This document shows positions 35,277-46,820 of a DNA stretch of 64,000 nucleotides, in pieces; positions within the stretch are counted from its first letter, which is position 1; every line of letters begins with the position of its first letter. Source of the DNA: Calvatia gigantea (lineage: Eukaryota > Basidiomycota > Agaricomycetes > Agaricales > Lycoperdaceae); contig JACAAK010000009.1 in assembly GCA_025093985.1 (NCBI GenBank), forward strand, positions 2,170,001 to 2,234,000, read 5' to 3'. The notes under the pieces were generated by a model that was given only the letters and a program-made list of their open reading frames with translations, did not search any database and was not told the origin of the DNA. The translations under genes were made by a program, and so were the position numbers.

Positions 35277-36299
35277 GAAAAATCTAGAACCATTGAAAAA
35301 TACACTTCTCAACAGACTGTTCACATGCAATGCGCATGCTTTGCTCCCTGCCAGCAAGGCCAGGGACAGCAGCAACAGCATGGCCAGCAGCAGGGTGGAC
35401 AGTGTCCACAAGGACAGCAGCCCCAGCAGCAGGGTCAAGGGCAGAAGAAGCCCCAGCAGCAGCAGTAACAGCAGTAATAGTAGAACCAGTCTGGAGAAGG
35501 CAGGGAGAAGAAGCGCTGCTGGTGCCCCCACAGTAAGGGCAAAGGAAAGAAGGAGTCAGGTGGATAGGCTAACCAGGCCATGTCATCAGGATACATCGAA
35601 GACGTAAGCTACATGTCGAAGGCTGCTCATGCGCCTCTACCTAGCTCCACACAATCCCTTGTCGAGGAGGCCTGCCATTTGCGGTCTCCTCCCACAACAG
35701 GTTCCAATGCGGTTCCACTTGCTGAGCACATCACTTCGCCCAAGCTGGAATACCGCTGCCGCCCTTCAGTTAAAGCCAAAGTCAATACCTTAAAGGTGTG
35801 GGACAAGCACAACCATGCAATGTCCATGACTGGCAAGGCGGACCCCTGGAAGAAATTCAACTTGATGGAGATCAATGCGGGTAACACCACTACTCCACAG
35901 GTCTCTGTCACGAGGGTGGAGGAAGCTTGGCCAGCGCCAATATATAACAAGCCGGCAACTATTAGGATCCCTAAGCTGCTCAAGAAGAAGCAAGCACCAA
36001 AGGATAAGGTCGATGACATCATCGCTTATTACTGCTCCGACAGTGATAGTGACACCGACTACAGTTCTGATGGAGGAAGCAGGTTAGTAGTCTCTCTTAA
36101 TTCATCTTTGTCTCCCAATACTAAATGCGATGATCAGTCCTGTCTGTGGATGGGATGGCACTATCCAGACACAAGGCATGTCCGCTGGAGAGCTGGAGGC
36201 TTTGAAGGTGCCCAGGATGGGCTGGGATAACATAGTGAGCGCAGACTAGGAGCTAGCTATGTAGATGTACTCCTGAGTACACTGCTCCTGCTTCCTGTT
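35277..36299 (+). mobile_element. Gag-like retroelement fragment between the 1.04-kb repeats
   Basis: About 1.0 kb. The plus strand encodes a Gln/Gly-rich stretch (35330-35480, interrupted by TAA/TAG), a basic CWCPHSKGKGKK block reminiscent of a nucleic-acid-binding Gag tail, then an open 216-codon frame (35580-36230) with DKVDDIIAYYCSDSDSDTDY and a WMGWHYP end. No protease, integrase or RT motif is visible. It looks like the internal part of a defective, possibly non-autonomous LTR element whose LTRs are the flanking repeats. The Gag assignment is weak. Confidence 0.45.
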
Positions 36300-37359
36300 G
36301 CGCAGCTTTTCACGTGCATCGCTGTTGTGTCGGAGATGATATGCGCGGACTCGGGCGGGCTTCAGGCGCACTCAAAGGTAGCGCCAAGCCACAGCTGTGG
36401 CGGGGTTCGGGGGGAGAAAGTTAACATGGGGTTGGTTTCCGAAACTTCCGGAGGTGAATCTAAATTATGTTTCAAATGTTCAAGATTCGGAAATCGCTGG
36501 CGATTAATCAAATCACAAACGGCCGTTCGAATGTAAGGTCGCTGTCCATGGGCGGCCACGCTAGTGGGTAACGGCACCGAAGGGGACTTGAGTGTATTAT
36601 CGGGGTCGAAGATTAAGTTACGTCCGGGGGGTCCGTCTGCCTAATTAGTTGAGTACCAAACTTGGATGTCCTTCTTTTGCCCATCGGAGTGTCGAAAGTA
36701 CGAGGGTGTGTGGGGGTATGTTTGTTCTTTTGCCACCCAAAAGCCGAGCTTAATTATTATGCGTATTTGTTCAGATATAGTTGTGTCCGTGCACGGTTTG
36801 GTCGATAAACCGGAATGGCCGGAGTTATTCGAAAGCCCCCAACCAGGGATTGGGTCAGGAACTAAGCCCCTGTGTTTAGTGATACTGAGCCCCTGTGTTT
36901 AGTGATACTGCGCTAGAAACAGGTCGGTGATACTGCGCTAGAAACAGGTCGGCTCCGCTTGAATGTCTGGTTAATGAGATAAGTGATGTTCGGTAGGTCG
37001 AGTTCCTACATTCGTATGAGTAATTATATGCAGCAAGCACCAATGCTATGTTAGGGAACTGTAAATTACCTTTACTCAACAACCAAGAACAGGCTTTAAG
37101 TTCTCGACCCTGGCGAGGGGTACGCTGTTGAAGGGCTTGAGTGGACCAAACTTGTTGCGCTGTGCCTCAGCAGCGCATTTTGCGACCCCCCTGCTAATTT
37201 AGGATTTTCATGGACACGGTAGCCGAGAATGAGCGACCCAAGGCGACCCAGAGCGACAATTTGCCATGACGACTGGTGTGGTGATAATAGCCAATTCGAG
37301 GGAATTAGCAAAAGGGGAAAGCGTTAACCGGGACCGGTGTCACGGCGATTACAGCGAAA
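36300..37359. repeat. 1.04-kb direct repeat, right copy with 23-bp internal tandem duplication
   Basis: Same sequence as 34240-35276. The unit AGCCCCTGTGTTTAGTGATACTG is present twice here (about 36864-36910) and once in the left copy. A second small tandem, GGTGATACTGCGCTAGAAACA (about 21-22 bp), is duplicated in both copies. Confidence 0.85.
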
Positions 37360-38196
37360 AAAATTGAAAAAATCTTAGAACAGCGCATGAGCAAAGGGCC
37401 TTTAGTTTAACGGGCAATCAGCGGGGTTGAATATTGCGTTCTCTTGTGGCTGTCTGATTGAGCGAATGGTGTGTGCAGTTGTCTTCATTTCCCGAAGCTT
37501 TCCTGTTGTCTGCACTCTCATCATGATGCATGCCAAAAATAAAAAAAAACCTGTGATGAAAGCATGGTATTAAACCAAGCAAAGTAGCCTTCAAGCGAGT
37601 TCCAGTTCGTTCTGAATCTGGGAAACCAAGGGAGACGTTCGAGGCGTGTTGTAAATTCGGCGGTTAAGACAGGGTGAGAGTAAACCCAAGCCAACCGTGC
37701 ATGATGCATGAAGGCACTTCCACGTGTAGATGCATTGGGAATTGATCGGGAGGAAGGGAATAGCCACAGCACAGGTCAAGTCGAGTATAAAACGATGGCT
37801 GTGTCCATACGAAAGGGCCCTTTTCGGTATGTGTTTTGCGCGAAGGTGCTCTGGGACGTCTTCAACAAGGCTGGAGTGAAATCTGTCGATGAAATTTGTC
37901 GACCGGTGGTGTGCAGTTGACGAATAGGGTACAGCAGAAGAAGGGGATCAAGGGGCAGGGGGTTTTCAGGCGAGGGCTTGGAGTGCACGTGTGGGCACAG
38001 CTGTTGGGTGTGATTGATCTTCTTATCTCCAGAACTGTCGTTCGCTCTTATTTAACGACTTGGTTCAGTCACACATCCAATTCAATTCGGCCCGTTCCCT
38101 GCTTGACGTCTAACTACAAAAGTCCTTCCCCTTCTTTCCCCTCCACCGTCATCGGGCCTTCCAGTTTCCCCCTTTTCCTCTTCCGTCTTGCCCACT
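37360..38196. other. Upstream region of the priB-like gene
   Basis: No gene recognised. A pyrimidine-rich leader (38120-38190) precedes the ATG at 38197, typical for fungal regulatory genes. Confidence 0.4.
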
Positions 38197-38245
38197 ATGT
38201 CCAACTCCTACAACCAGTGGCCACAGAACAACAGTCTCTACTCCC

Positions 38246-38289
<44 letters not shown>

Positions 38290-41200
38290 GATTTTGATAT
38301 CTACAACTCTCGTGATCGGCAGCAGCAACAACAAATCCAACATCAGCCATCGACTACTTTCTCGACAACAACAGCGTTCCAGTTTCCGCAGCCTCCCAAC
38401 TCGTCCCTCCAAGAGGCCTTCGGTACCACCGCCCAACAGCCTCAGCAGTTGCAACGCGGCCACTCTCTCGGATCATCCAATGCCGCACGGAATGGCGGGT
38501 ATCCACAGGCGGTCTTCAACCCTACTCAGCCTCAGTTTCCTCAATCCCTTTCTGTGAACACATCTCCTTATCAAACTAGTTCGCACTATGCGGGCTCTGT
38601 TAATCTCTCTGGAAACTTGACCGCCTCCCCTGCCCCAATGCAAGCTCATTTCCCGCAGTCAAATGCGGCAGCGGAGCTTGATGTTCAGCCTCAGGGCGGC
38701 TATTACCGCCCCACATCTTTAGCCTCGGGGAGCTCTGGCCCTCATGCAAAGCGCCCGCGCATACCAGATCAGACCACAGACGATGACCAGGATGGTGAAG
38801 TTAGCCCAGAAAAAGAGGGCGGCAAAAAACCGTGCGTATCAAAACATTGATCGGTTACCCAATTTAATTGAAACACACTTCTTCTCTATTAGCCCCGGCG
38901 CATGTAGCCGTTGCAAAACCCTCAAAGTCAAATGCGAGTACACGACTGACCCGGACACTTGCAGGCGATGCCTAAATGGTGGTCACCCATGTATCACCCC
39001 AGGACGCAAGAAGCGCCGAGTCCCACCGTAAGTCACTTACCCCTTAATTTATCCAACACGGTTTGAAGTTTGCTTCAGTAAGCGGGAGACTTTGATCAAT
39101 CAGATCAGGCTCCAAGCCGAACAAATTAACAAGCTCATAGCGCAGCTGGAAGCCGTCCAGCGGTCTCAAGGACAGCCACCGAATCTAGAGAATGCATCAG
39201 TTATCCTGCAGTCCCCTGCCTGTTTCCACCGAAGGGGATTCCTTTGAAGAGCCAGGCGCTGTGCCCAACACTGTTCCAGTGGTGACCGAGGGTAATAGGG
39301 CGATTGAAGACTGGCTCGCTCAAGCCAAGGAGAGCTTCCTACAATTTGGCAATTCAATTTCCAAAAATTACCTTTCGGACGAAGATGAAGATTCGTCCAA
39401 CTGGGAGGACGACGATTACGAAAATGTTGGCCATTCGGACTTAGAAGGATATGGCGGTGAGGAAGGGGGTTACGACATTGCCGTGGAACATGCTGAAAAC
39501 GATCCCACTCTGCCTCAAGATTACACCAGTCCGCAACTGAGGAACCAGGGCTCGGAATTCCAGCTTGAATACCACAACAGCTTCTGTTGCTGGGAGTACA
39601 GGCCACCCTCGAAAGAAGGGGTCAGGCGAAAAGCCAGCCAATTTACCTTTTGAGGCCGCCCCTTGGGGACTCATGGCCAGATTGAATATTAAGAACCGTG
39701 CCAGTAGTGTAGACCCCGAAGATACCGGAATCACAAGCTCGGAATATTTCATTAGTAAGTCATTCTGCTTCCTCTATCCCGGAACACTTCTAATCATGGT
39801 CTGCAGGTAACGGAGCGAAGGACGAGCATGCTAAACAGGTCCAGCGCGTCCAACCACACATTCTCAATCGTGGTGTGATATCAACCCTGGATGCCGAAAA
39901 ACTGTTTACAATGTATGACCTCTACAACTTCTTCATGAACCTCACTCACGTTTTCACCAGCTACTTCGACAAAATGAATGACTCCACCTCACTGTTGGAC
40001 TCCAAGCTTTACACTCCTCCCTTGACAGCCGTGCGAAGTCCCTTCCTTTTCACAGTCAGTGAGTAACCAAGTAATTGATCTATGTTATTGCCGGGCTTAA
40101 CGTGTCATAGTCTGTGCTATTGCTTCCAGGTTCTATGACGAACGTCCAGAGCTATATCCTCAGTTGATGCATTATGCACAACTCGCCGCTGGTACTGCTC
40201 TTATCAGTGGAACTAAAAACGTGGAAATGTGCGCAGCATATATCCTGCTGAGCTTATACCCCGTCCCCACTCGTCGTATGACGGAGCAACGAAGCTGGTT
40301 GTACCTCGGTTTGGCAATCAGGTAACGTCTTTTATTCCCTGATAGTCATCGTCTGACACCAAAGTTCCATATAGAACCGCAACTGATGTTAATTTGCATA
40401 TTCCTATCAAGGAGAAGCCCCGCACTGAGTGGCAAGCAAGGGAAATTACTGAACCGTACTCGCATCTGGCTCAACTGTTACAACCTTGATCGTTCCACGG
40501 GCTCTCAATATGGCAAACCACCCATTATCAGTAATGCCGATTACGTCGCCAACCATTCGGTGGACTGGCACAAGTCCTCGCCGTTTAACCTCGAGCATTT
40601 CGATATCCATATCTGCGCATACAACGCGGAATTGAGGGTTATGGCTTCATTCATGGCAAAGATCTACAATGATCCAGAACAACCTACGGGTTTGAACAAG
40701 GTATACCAGCTCGCCCCATCTTGTTGCAGACGATCTTATCCATCAAAAAACAGAACGCCGACTTTGAGGTGATCTCGACAGCTACTGATGATGAACTGCA
40801 GGCGCTTGGAAACAAGTGGTTCGCCCTGCTGGAAACTACCGATATGCAGATCCGCCAGAATAGATTCCGAACCGGACTGCTTCGCTTGGCGTACAGCTAC
40901 TCCAGGCTTATCGCCCTCTCTTACGGTTTCCAACATGCCTTTGGCAAGAATACATCCGAAGAGAACCCCTTTTTGAACCGGGTATGTTCTATCCGTTCCG
41001 TTGCTGACTCGTTCCTGACCCGTTCCTGTGATAGTGCTTGAACGCGGCACGAGATGTTGTCCACGCCGTCCTTGACGAGATCTGCCGCCCCGATCAACGT
41101 TTGTCTCCACTATTTAAGTCATCTCTGGATGTCAAGGAAACTCATCATCTCTTAGTGTTTTACGTGCGTCATGGCCCAGAAGCTCAAAGTATATTTGTTA

Positions 41201-42013
41201 CTTTTGCTTCGGCCTTCTTGATCAAGGTGCGCAAAATATCACCATCTCATTCTACTCTCCATTTCTGAAAGCATGTAACCAGTTGTTGCAACCACGTTTC
41301 GCTTCTTATTTGAGCCAGGAAACGCGTGCGGAGATTAAGAGTCTGGTGCGAAAAGTTGTCGAAGTTCTCAGCTCAAAAGAAGTCGCCATCGACGAAAGGC
41401 ACGGACCCGGCCTCTACGCGCGCTTCCTTCGCAATCTTCTTCAATCACCTATCCTCCGCCAAGACCCTTTCCCCCGACGCAACCGCAGCATGCCCAAATC
41501 GGCAGGTGCAACTCCAGAATTTTCAGACCATGCGTCCTTGGCACCTATTTCAAACCAGTCTTCACCAGTCAGATCTGGTGGTTCGCTATCTCCACCGCCT
41601 TCACAGGAAATGACCTCCTTTGACATGTTTGCACCTGTAGGCGTCGGGGCTACGGATCCATACTTCCAGGGCTTGGACAATGCCTCGACCGCTCTCGGAC
41701 TATCGTATATGTCGACAGATGCGAATGCGAATGGCAGGGTCAACTCATCGCCTGGAACTATATCTGACATGTTTATGCCTCCGCTGGCTGGAGATCAGTT
41801 GATTATGGAGAATATGCAAGTCCTTGGTGGCGGTAGTTCCAACCCGTTTGACTGGCAACCCAATAGTGAGTAGTGCCCGACGTCTCGCCTTGTTGTTGTG
41901 CGCTTAACGCCCCTGTTCTCGTAGGTGGATATGTATGGTACCCTCAGTTCCAGCAAAACGTAGGCATGGGCACGCTATTCGAAGCTGGTAGCTACGGCCA
42001 AAGTTCCCAGTGA
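38197..42013 (+). CDS. priB: priB-like Zn2Cys6 transcription factor with fungal-specific regulatory domain (frameshifted)
   Basis: Large regulator resembling Lentinula edodes PriB. From the ATG at 38197: polyglutamine (CAA repeat, 38247-38289) and Gln-rich disorder, a basic HAKRPRIPD patch, intron, then the zinc cluster ACSRCKTLKVKCEYTTDPDTCRRCLNGGHPC (C-x2-C-x6-C-x8-C-x2-C-x6-C, about 38900-38990) with GRKKRRVPP. Another intron leads to the coiled-coil dimer segment KRETLINQIRLQAEQINKLIAQLEAV. Next come an acidic stretch and the fungal transcription-factor homology region (VISTLDAEKLFTMYDLYNFFMNLTHVF, ICAIASRFYDERPELY, RSWLYLGLAIR, then RIWLNCYNLDRSTGSQYGKP). The C-terminus ends CAG-TGA at 42013. 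Single-base shifts near 39550 and 40445 are required. Convergent with the cellobiohydrolase. Confidence 0.82.
38247..38289 (+). repeat. CAA microsatellite encoding polyglutamine
   Basis: About 14 CAA units at the N-terminus of the priB-like protein, giving about 15 glutamines. The repeat is pure, so length polymorphism is expected. Confidence 0.9.
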
Positions 42014-42889
42014 TTCTTTTCCCCTTCTGCCTATTCTCATCGCTCCTTGCTTCACCCGGATTGTCCACTCTCCTATTCTCTCCAATCTTTTGTCCCCCCC
42101 CTGGATTCTAGTTTATCTGTATGTGTTGCTAGTTGTTTTCCATCGCCAATTGTGTGGATGTACTGCCTGGGTGGTTGGATTCATTTGTACATCTGTAGAA
42201 GATAGTTCCCTGTGTACTTTATGTGCTTCATTGACAAATAATGTTTTTTTCGAACGTGGGAATTTCCACATGACAGACGAGAACACAGCTGAACGCTGTC
42301 AGTGTATCTCTTTTTCTTCACTCATTTCTTGGACTCGCACTATTGTCCCCCTGCGATAGTTTCTACCTTTTTCTCGCAGGAGTCTACCGCTTGTCCTAGA
42401 GAGACGTGACGGGCGCCTCTAGCTGGAGCCCATTCCAGCTATCTGAAGCAGTTACAACTTGTGACTTGGAGTGGGGTTTCCTTACCGGAGTCGCTACATG
42501 CTTTAAGTATGACTTATATTATACTTGATGTATCTAGTGTTGGAGTGCTTGAATGACTTACTCAATATCCGCCTACACTTGCGCCCAACGAGAGTTCGAA
42601 ACCCCGACCCTCTTGCGCGATATCTTTCTCATCAGTGTCTGTTTCTTGCAGAATTCCAGAATAAAAAAATTCTCGGGATGCTGTAACACGGGATGAATGA
42701 TTGATTGTCAGTTGAAGCTCATGTCCCTGGTGTGGAGTATTATTGATCTGGTAAAGTCTCAAGTCTCCGACTTCATCGAGGCGAATAAATAACCAAGTCA
42801 CATTCAAACTGTACAGGTCTTCAACAGAGGGACTCAAACTATTAACTTCAATGTTACAAAATTTTAATGTTGGCGAAGATTATGCTCGT
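42014..42889. other. Intergenic stretch between convergent priB-like and CBH1 genes
   Basis: 3' flanks of both genes. A 91-codon minus-strand frame (42562-42837) has no recognisable domain. No repeat identified. Confidence 0.4.
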
Positions 42890-44537
42890 TTAGAGGCACT
42901 GGCTAAAGAAGGCATTCTGCTCCACACAACTGGATCCGGTCGCGCAGGCAGTTGGTCCAGTCCATCCTTGTCCGCCGCTGTATATCACGTCAGCGCGCGT
43001 GATTGTGGCTCAACCAGAAGACTTACCATTGACCGAACTTGGTCTGAACGGCGGCGGGAGCAGCAGTTGTGGTACCACTAGGAGCGGTTGTCGGGGAGCC
43101 TCCCGAACCGGCACTACCTGTGAAAGTAGAACCGATCGTGCCAAAGCGGATGTTTGAGAAAACGACCTGGGCATTGGGAGACTGGGATTCAACGGTATTG
43201 GGGTCACCGGTGCTTTGGGCACAGGTACCACGAGCAACACCCGGCTTGCTGGCATCAGCACCAAGAGGGTAGTCAGAATCGAGCCAGAGCATCTTCGCAG
43301 CATGGTCGTCCCAGATGGACAAGACGAGGACCATACCCTTCGCCAAAGCCTTGCTCATGTTGGCCAAACCACCATGTTGCTGGAAGCTGTTGGTGTCGCC
43401 GAAGACTGACTTTTGGGAAGTACAGAAGTCGGTAGTGATGGAGTCGAAGGGTTGCATGCCGGGGACGTTGACCTTGGTGTTCTGGATGACACGACCATCT
43501 TGGACATAAACACGGCGGATCTCGGAGAGTGTACCGGAGGTTGAGTTGTTGTTGGTGAGGAATTGAGTGACAACGGTGAACTTGCGACTGGTATCGACGG
43601 TCATACCCTTGCCGAAGAAGTTCTTGACACCTGTCCGGAAGGAGTTGAAATCACAACCATCGGGATCACAAACACCGTCAAAGCGGCTCTGAATGGCGCA
43701 GTCTTCACCGGTACAGCGAGTCTGGCCATCCACAGTACAAGGGTGAGCAGTGTAGGCGGAAGAAACCGAGTTGGCCTCCCAGATGTCCATCTCACCACAG
43801 CAAGAACCGAAGTTGCCTGTTCCGGCATTTGGGTCGTTTGGCGAAGGAACCCAACCTTCAGAGTTGGCCTGTCATGAAGCGAACATAAGCAGCTGTGCAT
43901 GACTCCGGAAGTGGATAACTTACGACTCCGTTAATGAATTTGATGTCTCTTGGACACTGTGAGTCGCAGTAACCGGTTCCGTATTTGGCACCAGCCTTGT
44001 TGGTGGAGAAACGAGAGACACCGCCATCGGCATCCATCTCTGAGAAGTAAAGAGCGCCATTGATACCGCAAGGGAGTTGGGAGAGGTCGACGTCAAACGT
44101 GAACTCCTTGTTAAGAAGTTGGAACATTTGGTAGTGGGTGTCATCGGCCATGAGATATACTCGAGAACCGATATTCTTCTGTTGAGCGAAGGTGACGAAT
44201 TTGAGAGTGAGGGCGTTGCCACTGGAGGTGATACCATAGGTACCCGCGTAGTCGGCGCCGTCGATGGCACAATTAGTGGCACAAGTTTGGCCGTTGGGGC
44301 AGAGGGTGTTGTCCCAAGTGTTACCGGTGTAACAGTTGGTGAAGCCACCGACGTTGTGGGTCCAACGCCAGTTGGCGTCGAGCACGACAGCACCGTTGCT
44401 GTTAGTCTGACAGTTGCCCGTACCAGTACAGGTCTGCCAGGTGAGCTTTGGGTGGGTTTCTGCCTGGTTGGTGCCAATCTGCTGGCGAGGGCCATGGCAG
44501 TCAAAGAGAGGGCAGTAAGCGCGAGCTTTGGGAACAT
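42890..44537 (-). CDS. GH7 cellobiohydrolase with C-terminal CBM1 (one-base deletion after the signal peptide)
   Basis: Secreted exo-cellulase that releases cellobiose from cellulose chain reducing ends. Exons by eye: 44537-43924, 43868-43027, 42977-42890. The signal peptide is [19 protein letters not shown] missing C in what should be a CCC run (near 44484) shifts the frame right after it. The other frame then runs as mature CBH1: [20 protein letters not shown], the catalytic EMDIWEAN (nucleophile and acid/base Glu), [13 protein letters not shown], a Gly/Ser/Thr/Pro/Ala linker and a CBM1 ([18 protein letters not shown], ending in SQCL). With the base restored the length would be 514 residues, normal for the family, and all else is intact. 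A TATA box lies about 75 bp upstream. Confidence 0.93.
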
Positions 44538-44608
44538 GGCGAAGATTGTCGAGTGCGGTGCGCAGTGAGTAGCTTAAGTGCTGAAGTTGGTGAACCTACT
44601 CCTGCACG

Positions 44609-44615
44609 TTTTATA
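44609..44615 (-). promoter_or_regulatory. TATA box of the GH7 gene
   Basis: TATAAAA on the minus strand (within CCAATGGTATAAAACG), 72-78 bp before the ATG at 44537. A CCAAT sequence directly precedes it. Typical of highly inducible fungal cellulase promoters. Confidence 0.6.
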
Positions 44616-46820
44616 CCATTGGTATCGGTGAATTTCCGGAATACGATTTGACTGAGTCTGGGATAACCATGCCAGAAAATGGATATGAGAGAGAGAAATC
44701 ACGCGTATGGAAAGACACGGAGTGGTTGCATCCTCCAAATCGCGCTGCACCCATGGGAGTATCTTTAGATTAAGCAACATAGGACCGCTCTATAAATATA
44801 TTTCAGGTTCAGCAACCAGGTCATGCAAGTTCTTAAACATACCGCGCCGAAGATTATGGGCGATGGGCAATCAAAATAGCTACCAGAATGTTGAATCCTT
44901 TACTCACCAATTTCCTGCTTTCAGCCGGAAAGCAACTCGTCTGATGGTTGTACAAAGGTCGCATGTTCCGGGCTTCAGTAGCTCTCCGACCCCAGATCAA
45001 TGCGCCTTGACCCCGGTTTGAAAGTGGACGGGGAGTTGGCAAATCGGGCATCACCAAGCTTATTTTCTGAGCGGATCGCAAAAGTGACTATTGATCATAT
45101 TACCGAAAACACCGTCGCGACGAGTATAATTAGTCGCGCACAGTCGCATTTACCCTTGAATCTACCGAAGTTCGTGCGGCCCGAGTCCTTGCCTTTGATG
45201 TCAGGACAGGGACATGGCGTCATACCATAACCATGTGAGTGGGTACAAAGCATCGATTTTCTCATCATACTCTCCATTATTACAAGTATGGTTTTACTTT
45301 CTGGCTCTTGTCAGTAGAATATCCGAGTTATCGCAGAGTGTACTCACATTCAGAAAAAATGGGACCCATGAGCGATTTCACCAGTCCCAGTCCGGACCGT
45401 CATCATGATTGCCCCAACGGTTCGAATGCGAATGGCAGGAACTCCGTGAGGTCCTACTGTCTAGTAGATGTTGTCGAGTTCCCAGTCGTAGACGCTGGAG
45501 CCGAAACATCGCTGCCACGACGCGAAGGCGAAAGTTTCCCCCCGCCACGCGAATCATCTTCTGGCTTCCCTCTTCCCGAGGGTGCAGACGGAGGTCGAGG
45601 TGCTCTCATTGTCCGCCCCCATTGGAAAAAAGTGCGCAATTTCGCGGCTCGAAGGGTCTGTCAAGGGAATGAGAATCGTAAGCTTCATTAAGATGGATAC
45701 AGGCGGAGATATTAATACAGTTGTTCCATTGATACTGTGGGATTCGTCTCCCTGTAGGATTTCGCAAGGCGGATGGAGGTCTTGGGCCAGAAACGCGGGG
45801 CCACTAGCTTCATTACGTATTGTGATTTCGCGACGATTATCCGATTGAACGGTTATAAATGGGATGAGCATTGATAGCAGCCAACGTCTTCGTTGAATAT
45901 TTGAGGTCTGTTGGTCACAGAGGTCAGGGGACTAATTGGCGTTATGGGACGCAGTGTCCTTGCCATAATCATAATTCTTCGCGGGCACAAAAACAGATTA
46001 TGCGCTCGTGACATCGTCCGTATGCAAGTAGCCATAGTAAGTGACCAACGGGGGATGTACTATAGGGATCTGTCTGTCACAGGAATTCCACGCCGTCTCA
46101 AATTAGTAACTCAAGCTAGAGAATGTTTCGTCTTGAATCCGTACCAAAGACACGTTCTCGCTACAGCCCACAAGACACAGAATAATGGGGCTTTGAAGAA
46201 GGTGATAAGGGTTCTGCGGTTAAGGCTCAAGCCAAGTAGGGGGTTGCGGTCGTGATAAGAGCTCAACGTTCAACGTTCATCTGTCATTAAATACAAGATG
46301 AAGAAGAGGGACAATGGAAGCACGACACAGCCAGGGAGCTGTCCATTACTCATGCCGCCTCGTGTGTTGTCGTCGTCGTTCCGTTTTAAATCAATCCATC
46401 ACGTGCTCCAAAGCTGTCCAATGACGATACACGATGATGCGCATTGCAGGCGTTCAGTCTGGATTTCGGTCCTTGTTGTTGGTTCGACTTTTCAAGATTC
46501 GGTCCCCTTCTCGAAAACGTGATTCCCTCGACATCAAGCTCCTGTAGGGTATGCTACTACATGTCCTGGCTTCGCGAAATGCCAAGTTTCCAAAAGCCCT
46601 CTTGCTGTGCTTGATCTTCTGCGGTGTTCGCGCAATTTCGCGCCTTCCGGTCGCTCAAGTGAAATTCGGGCTTCGTGCACTGAAGGAGAAAGTCCAGGTT
46701 ATATCCCATTTGTTCAAGGGAATCTGGAAGTTTCTCCTTGCGACCGAAATTCAACCCGCTCGGGGAAGCCCAGATGACCCAGAGAACCATGCTCCACCCG
46801 CAACTTTGAGCTGCTCAAGC
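44616..46820. other. Upstream regions of GH7 gene and 47-kb membrane-protein gene
   Basis: About 2.2 kb between divergent genes. Open frames near 45239-45691 and 46551-46800 have no recognisable domain. A second TATA-like AT-rich element occurs at about 44790-44803 (minus strand). No repeat or RNA gene identified. Confidence 0.4.

Noticed and set aside
35241..35531. Leucine-run minus-strand open frame (also 38149-38463)
   Set aside because: These are antisense shadows of Gln/Ser-coding CAG or CAA repeats, not membrane proteins.
42560..42660. tRNA-like T-arm (GGTTTCGAACTC) on the minus strand
   Set aside because: No matching acceptor stem, D-arm or anticodon arm could be drawn upstream; treated as chance.
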